Shown here: in pieces, positions 29,172 to 37,997 of the stretch | Layout of the letters: every line of letters begins with the position of its first letter | Position numbering within the stretch: position 1 is the first letter of the stretch | DNA from: Ornithinibacillus halotolerans | GTDB taxonomy: Bacteria > Bacillota > Bacilli > Bacillales > Amphibacillaceae | DNA length: 64,000 nt | Reading direction: 5' to 3' | Assembly: GCF_014637405.1 (NCBI RefSeq) | Contig: NZ_BMEY01000006.1 | Coordinates: 53,357-117,356, forward strand | The notes under the pieces: generated by a model | What the model was told of the DNA's origin: nothing | Database searches by the model: none | What the model saw: only the letters and a program-made list of their open reading frames with translations | Program-made: the position numbers and the translations under genes

Positions 29172-29216
29172 ATGAGCTCTGATGCGTTATATTAATAAAC
29201 GCATCAGAGCTCATTT
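29172..29216 (+). terminator. Terminator of the SNF2 gene
   Basis: The 17-bp arms ATGAGCTCTGATGCGTT and AACGCATCAGAGCTCAT are followed by TTTT. Confidence 0.85.
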
Positions 29217-29339
29217 TGCATTCAAAAAAAATTCTCCGATAAACATATCTCAGGCTATAAGATGGTGCCAAATAATAGAGTAATATATTTTTATCACTTT
29301 CCTTTCAATTTTCGACAAATTTGTTACAATGAAGGTGGT

Positions 29340-31187
29340 ATGAACATGATTATATATTACTTACATGAGAAGGACGGGGTGTTTGTTCTGTCAATGCTTA
29401 TTTCATTTTTGAAAATGCTACCATTTATATTATTCTATGGACTTATTTTATTTATTATTTATCTTTATCTTAAAGACAAATATCAAAACCAGCATTCCAT
29501 TTTAAAGACTCATCCACTATTAGGTAGATTACGTTATATCTTTGAAATGATTGGTCCTGAGTTTAGACAGTATTGGTTTTTAAATGATAAAGAAGGTAGA
29601 CCAGTTGATCGCGATACACAAGAAACAATTGCAAAAGCTGGTAAATATGCAAATACCGTAATTGGATTTGGGTCAAAGAAAGATTTTAGTAAAACAGATT
29701 TTTATTTAACAAACTCTATGTTTCCATTAAATGTGGATGAATTAAAGGTAGACAATCGTTCGCCTATTACAACATACACATATCAAATTATTAATGAATC
29801 AATTACAAGCAGAAAAGAAAAACGAAATCAAAAAACAATTAAACCTTGGCATTTAACTAAGGACAATAGTATTGTTATTGGAGAAAGACGCAACCATCCA
29901 TTTAAAGTAAAAGGTTTACTAGGTATCTCAGCAATGAGTTATGGTGCTTTATCAAAAAGTGCTGTGAAGGCGCTTTCACAAGGCGTTGCGATAAGTGGTG
30001 GGAGTTTTATGAACACAGGTGAAGGAGGAATTTCACCTTATCATTTATCTAAAGTCTATCAAGTGCTAGAAGGTACTTCTGTTCCAACCGATCGTTTAGA
30101 GAAAAAGGTGTATTGCTTTATAAAAGAATTTCCTCATGCTTCTAATTTCCAATTAGAGAAAAAATTTGGGGAAGAAGTGAAAGAAACAATTCAGCAACTT
30201 GTTGATAAAGAAATTATTGAAGAAAGAGGCGCGGATTTAATTTTCCAAGTAGGATCTGGATTATTCGGAGCCCGTAAAGATGGGAAATACTGTGAAGAGA
30301 CTTTTCTAAGTAATGCTTTACGTCCTGAAGTGAAAGCAATTGAGCTTAAGCTTGCCCAAGGTGCAAAAGTTCGTGGTGGAAAACTACCAAAGGAAAAAAT
30401 TACTCCAGAGATTGCTAGTATTAGAGGAATTGAAATGGGTAAAGATGTAGAAAGTCCAAACCGTTTCCCATTATTTAAAGATATGGATGGACTGTTTACT
30501 TTAATTCGTCATTGGCAAGAGATTACTGGAAAACCAGTAGGTATTAAAGTGGTAGCAGGTGATGAATATTCATTTGATAATCTAGCAAGCTATATGAAGG
30601 AAACAGGAGAAGCACCGGATTTTATTTCTATTGATGGTGCTGAAGGTGGGACAGGCGCGACATATCAAGAAATGGCAGATGGACTAGGGCTGCCAATATA
30701 CTCCGGTATTTTGATACTAGATCAGACGTTACGCAAATACGGTGTACGTGATGATGTGAAAATAATAGCTTCTGGTATGTTAGCTACTGCGAATAAAATG
30801 GCTACTGCGTTATCACTAGGTGCGGATTTAATCTATGTAGCACGTGCTGCCATGAATACGGTTGGTTGTATTAATGCAGGGAAGTGTCATACAAATCTAT
30901 GTCCTGTAGGAATTACTACTCATTTGCCACATCTAGAAGCGGGATTAGCTGTAGAAGAAAAGAGATTCCGTACAGCAAATTATTTAACAACGATGAGAGA
31001 GGGCTTATTCATGCTTGGTGCCTCTTGTGGAATTGATTCCCCAACAAAATTCGGCAAAGAGCATATTGCATTAAGAAGATCTGATAATGAAGTGAAGAAA
31101 TATACTGATAATACGAATCTAGTAGAGTTGCATAATTCTCAAACTACTATTCCTATAGAAAAAGAACGTGAATTAGTAAATAGCTAA
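29340..31187 (+). CDS. yerD: FMN-binding glutamate-synthase-like protein (YerD type)
   Basis: A 615-residue membrane-anchored homologue of the FMN/Fe-S domain of glutamate synthase. An N-terminal hydrophobic helix (MLPFILFYGLILFIIYLYL) precedes the barrel, with FMN/2-oxoglutarate-site motifs MNTGEGG, SIDGAEGGTGA and the cysteine cluster GCINAGKCHTNLCPVG. No glutaminase domain is present, so ammonia-dependent or other oxidoreductase activity is expected. Between GGISPYHL and the usual GADLIFQVGSGLFG an extra block of about 58 residues (239-296) is inserted. Starts at 29379 (GTG) or 29394 (ATG) are also possible. Confidence 0.85.
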   Translation: MNMIIYYLHEKDGVFVLSMLISFLKMLPFILFYGLILFIIYLYLKDKYQNQHSILKTHPLLGRLRYIFEMIGPEFRQYWFLNDKEGRPVDRDTQETIAKAGKYANTVIGFGSKKDFSKTDFYLTNSMFPLNVDELKVDNRSPITTYTYQIINESITSRKEKRNQKTIKPWHLTKDNSIVIGERRNHPFKVKGLLGISAMSYGALSKSAVKALSQGVAISGGSFMNTGEGGISPYHLSKVYQVLEGTSVPTDRLEKKVYCFIKEFPHASNFQLEKKFGEEVKETIQQLVDKEIIEERGADLIFQVGSGLFGARKDGKYCEETFLSNALRPEVKAIELKLAQGAKVRGGKLPKEKITPEIASIRGIEMGKDVESPNRFPLFKDMDGLFTLIRHWQEITGKPVGIKVVAGDEYSFDNLASYMKETGEAPDFISIDGAEGGTGATYQEMADGLGLPIYSGILILDQTLRKYGVRDDVKIIASGMLATANKMATALSLGADLIYVARAAMNTVGCINAGKCHTNLCPVGITTHLPHLEAGLAVEEKRFRTANYLTTMREGLFMLGASCGIDSPTKFGKEHIALRRSDNEVKKYTDNTNLVELHNSQTTIPIEKERELVNS

Positions 31188-31197
31188 AAAAGATAAA

Positions 31198-31247
31198 AGA
31201 AAGGAAGGTTCATATTTTCACTTTATAGCCGTCCTTTCTTTTTTTAT
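31198..31247 (+). terminator. Terminator of the YerD-like gene
   Basis: The arms AAGAAAGGA and TCCTTTCTT are followed by a long T run. Confidence 0.75.
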
Positions 31248-31620
31248 TTTCCATAGGGATTTGGCAAGTTCCAATTAGTTGTATTGTGTTAACAGAAGAA
31301 ATGAAAGAACAAATTGAATCTCAGAATAAGGTGTTTTTAAAAAAAAGCGAGACATGTTTATTGTTTAGCTGTTTTTTTATTTTTGGGTACTGAGCTATAT
31401 TGTTATCTATGTCTGCTGTTTAACACGTAAAAATGCTGTTTTAGTTCGTTGCGCTATATGCTCACCAATTCACTTGTTCATAAGTTCACATTTCTGTGCG
31501 AAATAAGAAACTTTGAAAACGGATATGAAAAATAGACAAATTATTAGTGGAACCTTGATAATATGCGATTTAACTATGTTTAAAAACAAAAGATAAACGC
31601 GTTTGTTATGATTTTTACTT

Positions 31621-31636
31621 AGTGAATCGAATCACA
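31621..31636. promoter_or_regulatory. Candidate FNR/CRP-family operator
   Basis: The site AGTGAATCGAATCACA matches TGTGA-N6-TCACA at nine of ten half-site bases. It lies 150 bases before the copper nitrite reductase start, where oxygen- or nitrogen-oxide-responsive control would be expected. Confidence 0.6.
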
Positions 31637-31723
31637 TACAAAATCCCTATGCTTCGATACAATATACATGTAGATAAAAAGAAGCAAACTATGTTGCACC
31701 AATAGATCATTATCTACACAAAA

Positions 31724-31735
31724 TAGACTAGTCTA
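31724..31735. promoter_or_regulatory. 12-bp perfect palindrome upstream of nirK
   Basis: TAGACTAGTCTA lies 51 bases before the nirK start and could be an operator close to the promoter. The ATAGAC/GTCTA half resembles part of the TetR-gene intergenic repeat at 33526, but a link is speculative. Confidence 0.35.
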
Positions 31736-31785
31736 CTATTATTCACCTTTAAGTTATTTTATAAAAAAATACGGGAGTGAATGTA

Positions 31786-32850
31786 ATGGAAAAAATGAAA
31801 AAAATGATTTTTATCGGAGCGTTAGGACTTTCTTTACTATTAGCGGGTTGTGGTAATGATACGGATGCAGCAGAAGAAACTAGTAATAAGGAAAACAGTG
31901 CTTCTAATGAAAAAGTAGAGACAACAGCCAGTATGATTCCTGGACACGAAGATTTAAATCAAGAACCAGTACCAATTAAGTTTGAACGAGTAGGTGAAAA
32001 TGAAGTAAATATTGAAATGACAGCACAGATTACTGATATTGAAATTGATAAAGGGCAAATCTATAAAGCGTGGACATTCAATGGAGAGGCTCCAGGTCCG
32101 TTAATCGTTGTGAAGGAAGGAGATACAATGAACTTCACATTAAAAAATATGGACCCTGCAGTTCCACATAGTATGGACTTCCATGCTGTAGAAACTTCAC
32201 CTACGAAGAATTTTATTGATGTAATGCCTGATGAAAGTGGAACTTTCACCTTTACAGCAAATAGACCTGGGGTATTCATGTATCACTGTGCAACTGGTCC
32301 AGCTCTATCTCATATTGCCAATGGAATGCATGGTGTTGTAATCGTTCAACCGAAAGACGGATACCCAACGGATGACATCGTGGATAAAGAATTTGTACTT
32401 ATTCAAAACGAATGGTATGACTATAACAGTATGGAAGATTTTACAGATGGAGAACCAAATCAAGTTGTATTCTCTGCTAAAGCTCTAAATGAAGGAGACC
32501 GTAATACGAATGGGGATACCTTCTCACTTAAAGATGAACCATTACAAGCAAAAGTTGGGGATCGTGTACGTATTTATGTAAATAATGTCGGACCAAATGA
32601 GGTCAGCTCATTCCATGTTGTTGGGGCCCAACTTGACGTGACATACCTAGATGGAAACCCAGAAAATGTGCTAAAAGGCATGCAAACCATCCAATTACCA
32701 GCTAGTGGAGGTGCAGTAGTTGAATTTGAAGTTTTTGAAGAAGGAGATTATACAATCGTAACGCATCAATTTGAACATGTTGAAAAAGGTGCAGCAGCGA
32801 TCCTACGAGTGACTGCAGATGATGACAACACCACAGCATCAATTGAATAA
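31786..32850 (+). CDS. nirK: Copper-containing nitrite reductase, lipoprotein
   Basis: This enzyme reduces nitrite to nitric oxide outside the membrane in denitrification. The 354-residue precursor has a signal peptide with lipobox LLAGC (Cys near 22) and two cupredoxin domains. Type 1 copper ligands are visible in YHCATGPALSHIANGMHG (residues about 165-182) and type 2 ligands in PHSMDFH (near 127), GPALSH and the late THQFEH. The ATG at 31786 follows CGGGAG; a GTG at 31777 is too close to it. It is monocistronic with an FNR-like box upstream; no nitric oxide reductase gene is in the window. Confidence 0.93.
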   Translation: MEKMKKMIFIGALGLSLLLAGCGNDTDAAEETSNKENSASNEKVETTASMIPGHEDLNQEPVPIKFERVGENEVNIEMTAQITDIEIDKGQIYKAWTFNGEAPGPLIVVKEGDTMNFTLKNMDPAVPHSMDFHAVETSPTKNFIDVMPDESGTFTFTANRPGVFMYHCATGPALSHIANGMHGVVIVQPKDGYPTDDIVDKEFVLIQNEWYDYNSMEDFTDGEPNQVVFSAKALNEGDRNTNGDTFSLKDEPLQAKVGDRVRIYVNNVGPNEVSSFHVVGAQLDVTYLDGNPENVLKGMQTIQLPASGGAVVEFEVFEEGDYTIVTHQFEHVEKGAAAILRVTADDDNTTASIE

Positions 32851-32855
32851 CTAAT

Positions 32856-32885
32856 AAAGGAAGCAAGTAACACCTTGCTTCCTTT
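32856..32885. terminator. Bidirectional terminator
   Basis: The arms AAAGGAAGCAAG and CTTGCTTCCTTT form a perfect stem between nirK and the convergent TetR gene. Confidence 0.85.
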
Positions 32886-32890
32886 ACGCT

Positions 32891-33484
32891 TTAACCAATG
32901 TATCGCACGGTAGCCATATGCGTTTGTGCTAATTGTATAATATCTTGAATAAACGCCTCTTGAGATTGTTTAAATTCACTATTAATCCAATTAGAGACGA
33001 GTCCATAAAATCCATAAGCAGTGTATCTTGTAAAAAAATCCATATTTACGGGCTTATTTTCAATTGTTTCAAAAACAAATTTTTCTTGATAGATTTTTAA
33101 AATCGTCTGTGGAAATTTTGTATGTAAATCAGGTAAAGTATCACTATATTTAATTAACTCAAAGAAATTCCGGTTTTCATATATGTAAGAAATAATTGAA
33201 AAAGATTGTTCGTTAAGATTGGAGGTGTCTACAATACGCTTAGTTTGATAGGATTTTTGGATAGAATATTCCAAACCTAAAAGCATGGTATCTAATAAAT
33301 CCTCTGCTAATTCATACTTATCTTGATAATGTATATAAAAAGTACTCCGATTATATTTTGCATAGTCAACAATATTTTTAACCGTTACGGAATGAAAGCC
33401 TTTCTCTTTAATTAAAGCAATTAATGCATATTGTAGATGTTCAGCGGTTCGTTGTTTACGTTGTGTATTCTTGTTAGATTCCAA
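32891..33484 (-). CDS. TetR/AcrR family transcriptional regulator
   Basis: A repressor of about 197 residues. The N-terminal helix-turn-helix is visible in VTVKNIVDYAKYNRSTFYIH followed by YQDKYELAEDLL, and the remainder is a helical ligand/dimer domain. The TTG at 33484 lies six bases after GGGGG and is taken as start; the reading frame opens at 33499. It is divergent from an SDR gene, and the intergenic inverted repeat suggests that it controls itself and that gene. Confidence 0.85.
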   Translation of the reverse strand: MESNKNTQRKQRTAEHLQYALIALIKEKGFHSVTVKNIVDYAKYNRSTFYIHYQDKYELAEDLLDTMLLGLEYSIQKSYQTKRIVDTSNLNEQSFSIISYIYENRNFFELIKYSDTLPDLHTKFPQTILKIYQEKFVFETIENKPVNMDFFTRYTAYGFYGLVSNWINSEFKQSQEAFIQDIIQLAQTHMATVRYIG

Positions 33485-33525
33485 TCTTATCCCCCACAAT
33501 AAGCAATTTTATTTATTTTGTTGAT

Positions 33526-33562
33526 TTAATAGACAGATAGTTACAGTTCGTCTATCTAATAA
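33526..33562. promoter_or_regulatory. Candidate TetR-family operator
   Basis: The half-sites TTAATAGACAGA (33526-33537) and TCTATCTAATAA (33551-33562) form an imperfect inverted repeat matching at ten of twelve positions. It lies in the divergent TetR/SDR intergenic region, where an autoregulatory operator is expected. Confidence 0.5.
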
Positions 33563-33677
33563 ACATTATAACAAATTTTAATGATTGGTAAGTAATGAAC
33601 AAATTGTTAACATATAAATGTAAATCTTTTCAATTCATATTTAAAGTACTAAATAGATGATATAGGGGGAATTTGTA

Positions 33678-34415
33678 ATGGGTAAACTACAAGAAAAAGT
33701 AGCGGTAATTACAGGTGGAGTTTCAGGAATTGGTGCAGCAACAGCTAAACTATTTGCTGAAGAAGGGGCTAAACTAGTATTAGTAGATTTTAATGCAGAA
33801 AAAGGTGCAGCTTTTGAAGCAGAATTAAAATCTGAAGGATATGAAGCTAAATTTGTTAAAGCTGACGTAACAAGTGAAGAAGATGTTAAAAATATTTATG
33901 ATGTTGCTTTATCTACATTTGGAAAAGTAGATGTTCTTTTCAATAATGCTGGTATTGGTGCGGTAAAACCAACTGAAGAACTGTCATATGCTGAGTGGAG
34001 AAGAACTGTTGAAGTTGACTTAGATGGTGTATTCTTAGTAGCTCAAGGTGCAATTAAAGAATTCTTAAAAGCTGGTGGCGGTGTTATCGTTAATACAGCA
34101 TCTATGTATGGTTGGGTTGGATCACCTGGTAGTGCAGCTTACAATGCAGCAAAAGCTGGTGTTATTAACTTAAGTCGTTCATTAGGTTTAGAGTATGCGG
34201 AACGTAATATCCGTGTAAACGCATTATGTCCTGGATTTATTGAAACACCAATCTTAGGTGAAACAGATCGTGCATTCTTAACAAACGCAACACCAATGAA
34301 ACGTCTAGGTAAACCAGAAGAAATGGCTAAAGCGGTACTATACCTAGCTAGCGATGATTCAAGCTTTATGACTGGTAACAGCCTAATCGTTGACGGTGGA
34401 TATACAGCTCAATAA
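33678..34415 (+). CDS. Short-chain dehydrogenase/reductase
   Basis: A 245-residue classical SDR oxidoreductase. The nucleotide-binding motif TGGVSGIGAA is near residue 13, NNAG near residue 90, and the catalytic Ser-Tyr-Lys set is in NTASMYGW and YNAAK near residues 140-158. Acidic residue VDF after the second strand favours NAD(H). AGGGGGA precedes the ATG. Alcohol, sugar or 3-oxoacyl substrates are all possible; the divergent TetR gene suggests induction by a small molecule. Confidence 0.9.
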   Translation: MGKLQEKVAVITGGVSGIGAATAKLFAEEGAKLVLVDFNAEKGAAFEAELKSEGYEAKFVKADVTSEEDVKNIYDVALSTFGKVDVLFNNAGIGAVKPTEELSYAEWRRTVEVDLDGVFLVAQGAIKEFLKAGGGVIVNTASMYGWVGSPGSAAYNAAKAGVINLSRSLGLEYAERNIRVNALCPGFIETPILGETDRAFLTNATPMKRLGKPEEMAKAVLYLASDDSSFMTGNSLIVDGGYTAQ

Positions 34416-34430
34416 GATAAGTTATTAATT

Positions 34431-34465
34431 AAAGAATCCATTCCAAGTGAGTGGATTCTTTTTTT
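34431..34465 (+). terminator. Terminator of the SDR gene
   Basis: The arms AAGAATCCA and TGGATTCTT are followed by a seven-base T run. Confidence 0.85.
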
Positions 34466-34466
34466 G

Positions 34467-34569
34467 CATAGCCAGCCGCCACGGCAAAGAAGACACCGCG
34501 ATGGTTGTTTCGAGCGGATGTCGCCCCTGTACTGGAAGTGAAAGCGAAGTATATTTTCGGGGCGGGTTA
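34467..34569. repeat. Partial copy of the dispersed repeat element
   Basis: This matches the right-hand part of the element at 25680-25917: both contain TACTGGAAGTGAAAGCG followed by AGTATATTT, CGGGGCGGGTTA and an upstream CCACGGC...GACAC.GCGATGG block. The left half is missing here. Confidence 0.75.
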
Positions 34570-34714
34570 TGTGCACTAATTGTAATGTTCAACATTAACC
34601 ATGTTAGGGATGGTTTCCTCTCAGAAATCTATAGAATATTTATGACTGTATTGCTAATCTTTCTTAGTCAAATTATACTTAATAATAAGACATCTTAATA
34701 AACTTAAAGCATAG

Positions 34715-34746
34715 AGCACCTTATGAATAAATAGGGTGCTTTTTTT
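34715..34746 (+). terminator. Terminator-like hairpin
   Basis: AGCACC and GGTGCT arms are followed by seven T residues. No gene lies directly upstream; it follows the repeat remnant. Confidence 0.6.
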
Positions 34747-34778
34747 ACCTTAAAACTAACGAGGGAGGAAGTCTTTAA

Positions 34779-34937
34779 ATGGAAAAAAGAGAAATTGTAA
34801 TACTTTCAGCTTTAACATTCACAATCGGACTCATTCTAGGATTTTTAGCTTCGCCAATGAAAAAAGGGGTAATTAATATTCAAGGTAATAATAATACATA
34901 CCGTTACAAACCATCTGAGGTTAAAAAAGAAGAGTAA
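34779..34937 (+). CDS. Small single-pass membrane protein (52 aa)
   Basis: A short gene with GAGGGAGGAAG upstream of the ATG. The product has a charged start, one hydrophobic helix (IVILSALTFTIGLILGFLAS) and a hydrophilic tail containing INIQGNNNTYRYKP. No family is recognised. It lies 42 bases before the DinB gene and may be co-transcribed. Confidence 0.6.
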   Translation: MEKREIVILSALTFTIGLILGFLASPMKKGVINIQGNNNTYRYKPSEVKKEE

Positions 34938-34979
34938 TAGAATTAATGATAGGATTCCTACCTTGAGGAGGGGACAAAG

Positions 34980-35501
34980 TTGAATTTTAATTTTCAAGAA
35001 TCAATCCAAATCCTAGAAAGGACACCTAAAACTCTTCAAAATCTCTTAACGGACATATCACCTGAATGGTACAAAATCAATGAAGGAGAGGGCACATGGA
35101 CTCCTTTAGAAGTCATTGAACATCTAATCGAAGGTGAAAAAACAGATTGGTTGAAGAGGACAGAAAAAATTATTAATCCAGAGTTAGATAATATGTTTGA
35201 AGAATTTAATCGTTTTACACATCTAGCCAAACCTGTACGGAAAATAGAAGTGGCTCTTGAGGAGTTTGCAACATTACGCGCGGAGAATCTCTCTAAACTA
35301 ATTAATTTTAAAATAAAAGAGGAAGATTTAGATAAGGTAGGTATTCATCCTGAATTTGGGGAAGTGACATTGCAGCAATTATTAGCAACTTGGGTCGTTC
35401 ATGATTTAACCCATATTTCTCAAATTGTTCGCGTAATGGCAAATCGATATAAAGATGATGTTGGCCCATGGATTTCTTACTTAAGTATATTGCAAAAATA
35501 A
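34980..35501 (+). CDS. DinB family protein
   Basis: A 173-residue four-helix-bundle protein of the DinB/YfiT superfamily. The metal-binding histidine regions are visible as WTPLEVIEHLIEGE near residue 40 and VVHDLTHISQIVR near residue 140. The TTG start is supported by GAGGAGGGG at a good distance. Members include thiol transferases such as bacillithiol S-transferase and proteins of unknown function. Confidence 0.82.
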   Translation: MNFNFQESIQILERTPKTLQNLLTDISPEWYKINEGEGTWTPLEVIEHLIEGEKTDWLKRTEKIINPELDNMFEEFNRFTHLAKPVRKIEVALEEFATLRAENLSKLINFKIKEEDLDKVGIHPEFGEVTLQQLLATWVVHDLTHISQIVRVMANRYKDDVGPWISYLSILQK

Positions 35502-35553
35502 TATGTTTCTATTTTAATAGAAATAATTTCACATTAAAGGAGAAAGACATAAT

Positions 35554-36102
35554 ATGATTGATTTAAGGAATAAACCTACTATTTATGGAGAGAAAGTTCT
35601 ATTGAGGCCGTTTTTAATTGAAAATGACTTTCCCTATATAGAAGAATGTTTACAAGATCCAGAAGTAATAACATTAACAGGTAGTACGCCTGGATATAAT
35701 AAAAAGGAAGTTTGGGAATGGTACGATACTAGAAATGATCAAGAGGACCGTTTGGATTTAGCAATTGTTGACAAGTCTACAAATACATTTGTTGGTGAGG
35801 TTGTAGCAAATTTATATGATAAAGCAAATCATAGTATGAATTTTAGAATTATGATTGGTCCAAGAGGAAGAAATAGAGGGCTAGGATCAGAAGCAACTAA
35901 ATTAATGGTGAGTTATCTTTTTGAGAATACAAATCTAAACCAATTAACATTAAGTGTATTTGCCTTCAATCCAAGAGCAAAAACAGTATATGAAAAAGTT
36001 GGTTTTTTCGTTGATAGTATTGATAGAAATGAGTTAGAATACGAGGGAGAATGGATTGATTCCATTAATATGAAGTTAACTAGAGAACTATGGCAAAAAT
36101 AA
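35554..36102 (+). CDS. GNAT acetyltransferase, RimJ/RimL-like
   Basis: A 182-residue acetyltransferase. The start (YGEKVLLRPFLIEND) and the acetyl-CoA segment GPRGRNRGLGSEATKL, then NPRAKTVYEKVGF, are typical of RimJ/RimL-like GNAT proteins that acetylate protein N-termini or small amines. AAAGGAGAAAG precedes the ATG. The acceptor is unknown. Confidence 0.87.
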   Translation: MIDLRNKPTIYGEKVLLRPFLIENDFPYIEECLQDPEVITLTGSTPGYNKKEVWEWYDTRNDQEDRLDLAIVDKSTNTFVGEVVANLYDKANHSMNFRIMIGPRGRNRGLGSEATKLMVSYLFENTNLNQLTLSVFAFNPRAKTVYEKVGFFVDSIDRNELEYEGEWIDSINMKLTRELWQK

Positions 36103-36116
36103 GCAGTTATTGGAAA

Positions 36117-36157
36117 GGCGTTTCTAATGTTTACACCAAACACTAGAAACGTTTTTT
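36117..36157 (+). terminator. Terminator of the GNAT gene
   Basis: The long arms around CGTTTCTAATGTTT and AAACACTAGAAACG are followed by six T residues. Confidence 0.8.
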
Positions 36158-36293
36158 ATTTTGCTATGGTATTTGTATCCATAAATGGTAATAATAAATC
36201 TTACTTGTCTGTTATAATATATTATTGTTTCTCAAGAAATAGTTTAAAATGTAGAACAGTGGTTTTTAGGTAAAGAAAAGGAACGAATAGTTT

Positions 36294-37641
36294 ATGAAAC
36301 GCTTTTTAGAAGAAGTTAGTCATGACGTGCTAGCATTTACTCGTATGTTTGATTATATAAAGGATATAGTTTTAATATTAGAGGTTGATAGAGATTCATT
36401 TAGACATATATATCTAAATAAGTCTGCAGAGGAAACTTTTAAGTTAGAGGAAGGTTTTATTGGGAAACGATTAGAAGAAGTGTTACCAATCAACCAAGCA
36501 GCTGGTTTGAACGAAAAATTTCAACAAGTTCAATCTACCTTAAAATCGATAGAGTTTACAGAAGAATTACTAATAATAACAAAGAATTTATATGTGAATC
36601 AACGGTTAGTCCTATTATAACCGGACTTGGTCATTCTAATTATTTACTGGTTATTTTACGAGACATTACAGAAAGAAAAAAGAAAGAGAAAGAAAACTTA
36701 TCCAAAAAAGACTAAGTTCTTTAGTGGAACAAAATAGTGATGCTGTATTTGAAGTAGATCAAAATGGAAAATTCGTTAGCATTAATGATATCGCAACTGA
36801 TATTACTGGATACAGTAAAGAAGAACTTATTGGTACATTTGAGCGGTTAGTTAATGATGGAAAATTAATTGAGTCAAAACAGTATTTCCAAAACACATTA
36901 CAAGGACATAGTATGGAGTATGAAACATCAATCTATCATAATGACGGCCATTCCACCCAATTATTTGTAAATAATATACCAATTATAGTTGATGAAGTAC
37001 TCGTAGGTGTTTACGGTATTGCGAAAGATATAACTGAAGAAAAAATATTGCAGAATGAAATTAGGGAAAAAATGAAGAAATCAATGCATTTTGGACAAAT
37101 TCAGTTATTCCTATATTTCGTACCAATATACATGGTGAAATAATTCGAGCAAATCCTGCATTTGAAGATATATTTGGTTTTAATGAGGAAGAGGTTATCG
37201 GAAAATCCTTTTTAACTTATATTCATCCTGATGATGTGCCAGTTTTTGAAAATATATTTAGCAAATTAATTTCTGGAGAAAGTCATTCTACTGTAGAATA
37301 CCGTTCAAAACATCGATCAGGCCATTATATTTGGATGGAAGCAACGGCTACACTTGTAATAGAAGAAGGTAGGGTACTATAAATTGTAAAGATAGCACGT
37401 GATATTACTGAAAGAAAAAGGCTTCGTAATAAATTAGAGAAAGCTGCTTTTTATGATCATTCAGGCATTTAATATTCCGTTCTTCTTTAAAGGACATGAA
37501 ATAGAGATCGGTGTGGGAATTGGTATTGCTATTTACCCAGATCATTCTACGAAGAAAAAGCAATTAGTAAATATGGCGGATAAAGCATTATATCTTGCCA
37601 AAGAGTCTAATAACAATATTTATAAAATGTATGAGGCTTAA
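36294..37641 (+). pseudogene. PAS-PAS-PAS-GGDEF sensor protein, decayed
   Basis: Remnants of a multi-PAS diguanylate cyclase in at least four frames. The first frame (36294-36620) has a PAS domain; a shift near 36590 would continue as TGLGHSNYLLVILRDITERK; another near 36690 leads to the second PAS (36724-37143), and a shift near 37080 leads to a third PAS (NAFWTNSVIPIF...), followed by an in-frame TAA near 37381. The GGDEF domain has lost most of its length: FYDH runs directly into FNIPFFFKGHEIEIGVGIGI, removing the GGDEF active site. The gene cannot make a cyclase. Confidence 0.85.
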
Positions 37642-37750
37642 AGATAATGTATATTGTTAATGAAGCATGGAGAAATTTCATGCTTTTTTTGCTATTATTC
37701 TATATTAAAATGGTTTAAGCTTGTAGTAACTAGGAGTAGGGGGATACGGG

Positions 37751-37981
37751 ATGCTATCATATTATTTGGCAGTAACTGTAGATGTTTGTGAACATAATAA
37801 ATTATATGAACATATGAATGAATATCAAATAAAAGACTCAGTCAATTTAGATGGAGAGGTAGCAAAGTATGCAAAACAAGATATTGCTCCTATTGTAGAA
37901 CTATATGAATGTGTTGGAGCTAAGAAGAAACTGATAAAAAAGTATCAATTCAAAGAATATGAATGTAAATGCAATAGTTGA
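37751..37981 (+). CDS. Small hypothetical protein (76 aa)
   Basis: A 76-residue protein starting after TAGGGGGAT, with an alternating hydrophobic beginning (MLSYYLAVTVDVCEHNKLYE) and a lysine-rich C-terminus ending with YECKCNS. No membrane helix or known motif is seen. It ends 16 bases before the AAA ATPase start and is likely expressed with it. Confidence 0.55.
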   Translation: MLSYYLAVTVDVCEHNKLYEHMNEYQIKDSVNLDGEVAKYAKQDIAPIVELYECVGAKKKLIKKYQFKEYECKCNS

Positions 37982-37997
37982 AGGGGAGAGACTGGAT

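Larger units (their letters stand above)
31248..31785. other. Long intergenic region upstream of nirK
   Basis: About 540 bases with no supported gene. It contains an FNR/CRP-like box (31621-31636) and a 12-bp palindrome (31724-31735), listed separately. The remainder is AT-rich and shows no clear small gene. Confidence 0.5.

Noticed and set aside
34447-34698. Plus-strand gene after the SDR terminator
   Set aside because: The frame begins in the terminator and crosses the partial repeat copy; no ribosome binding site.
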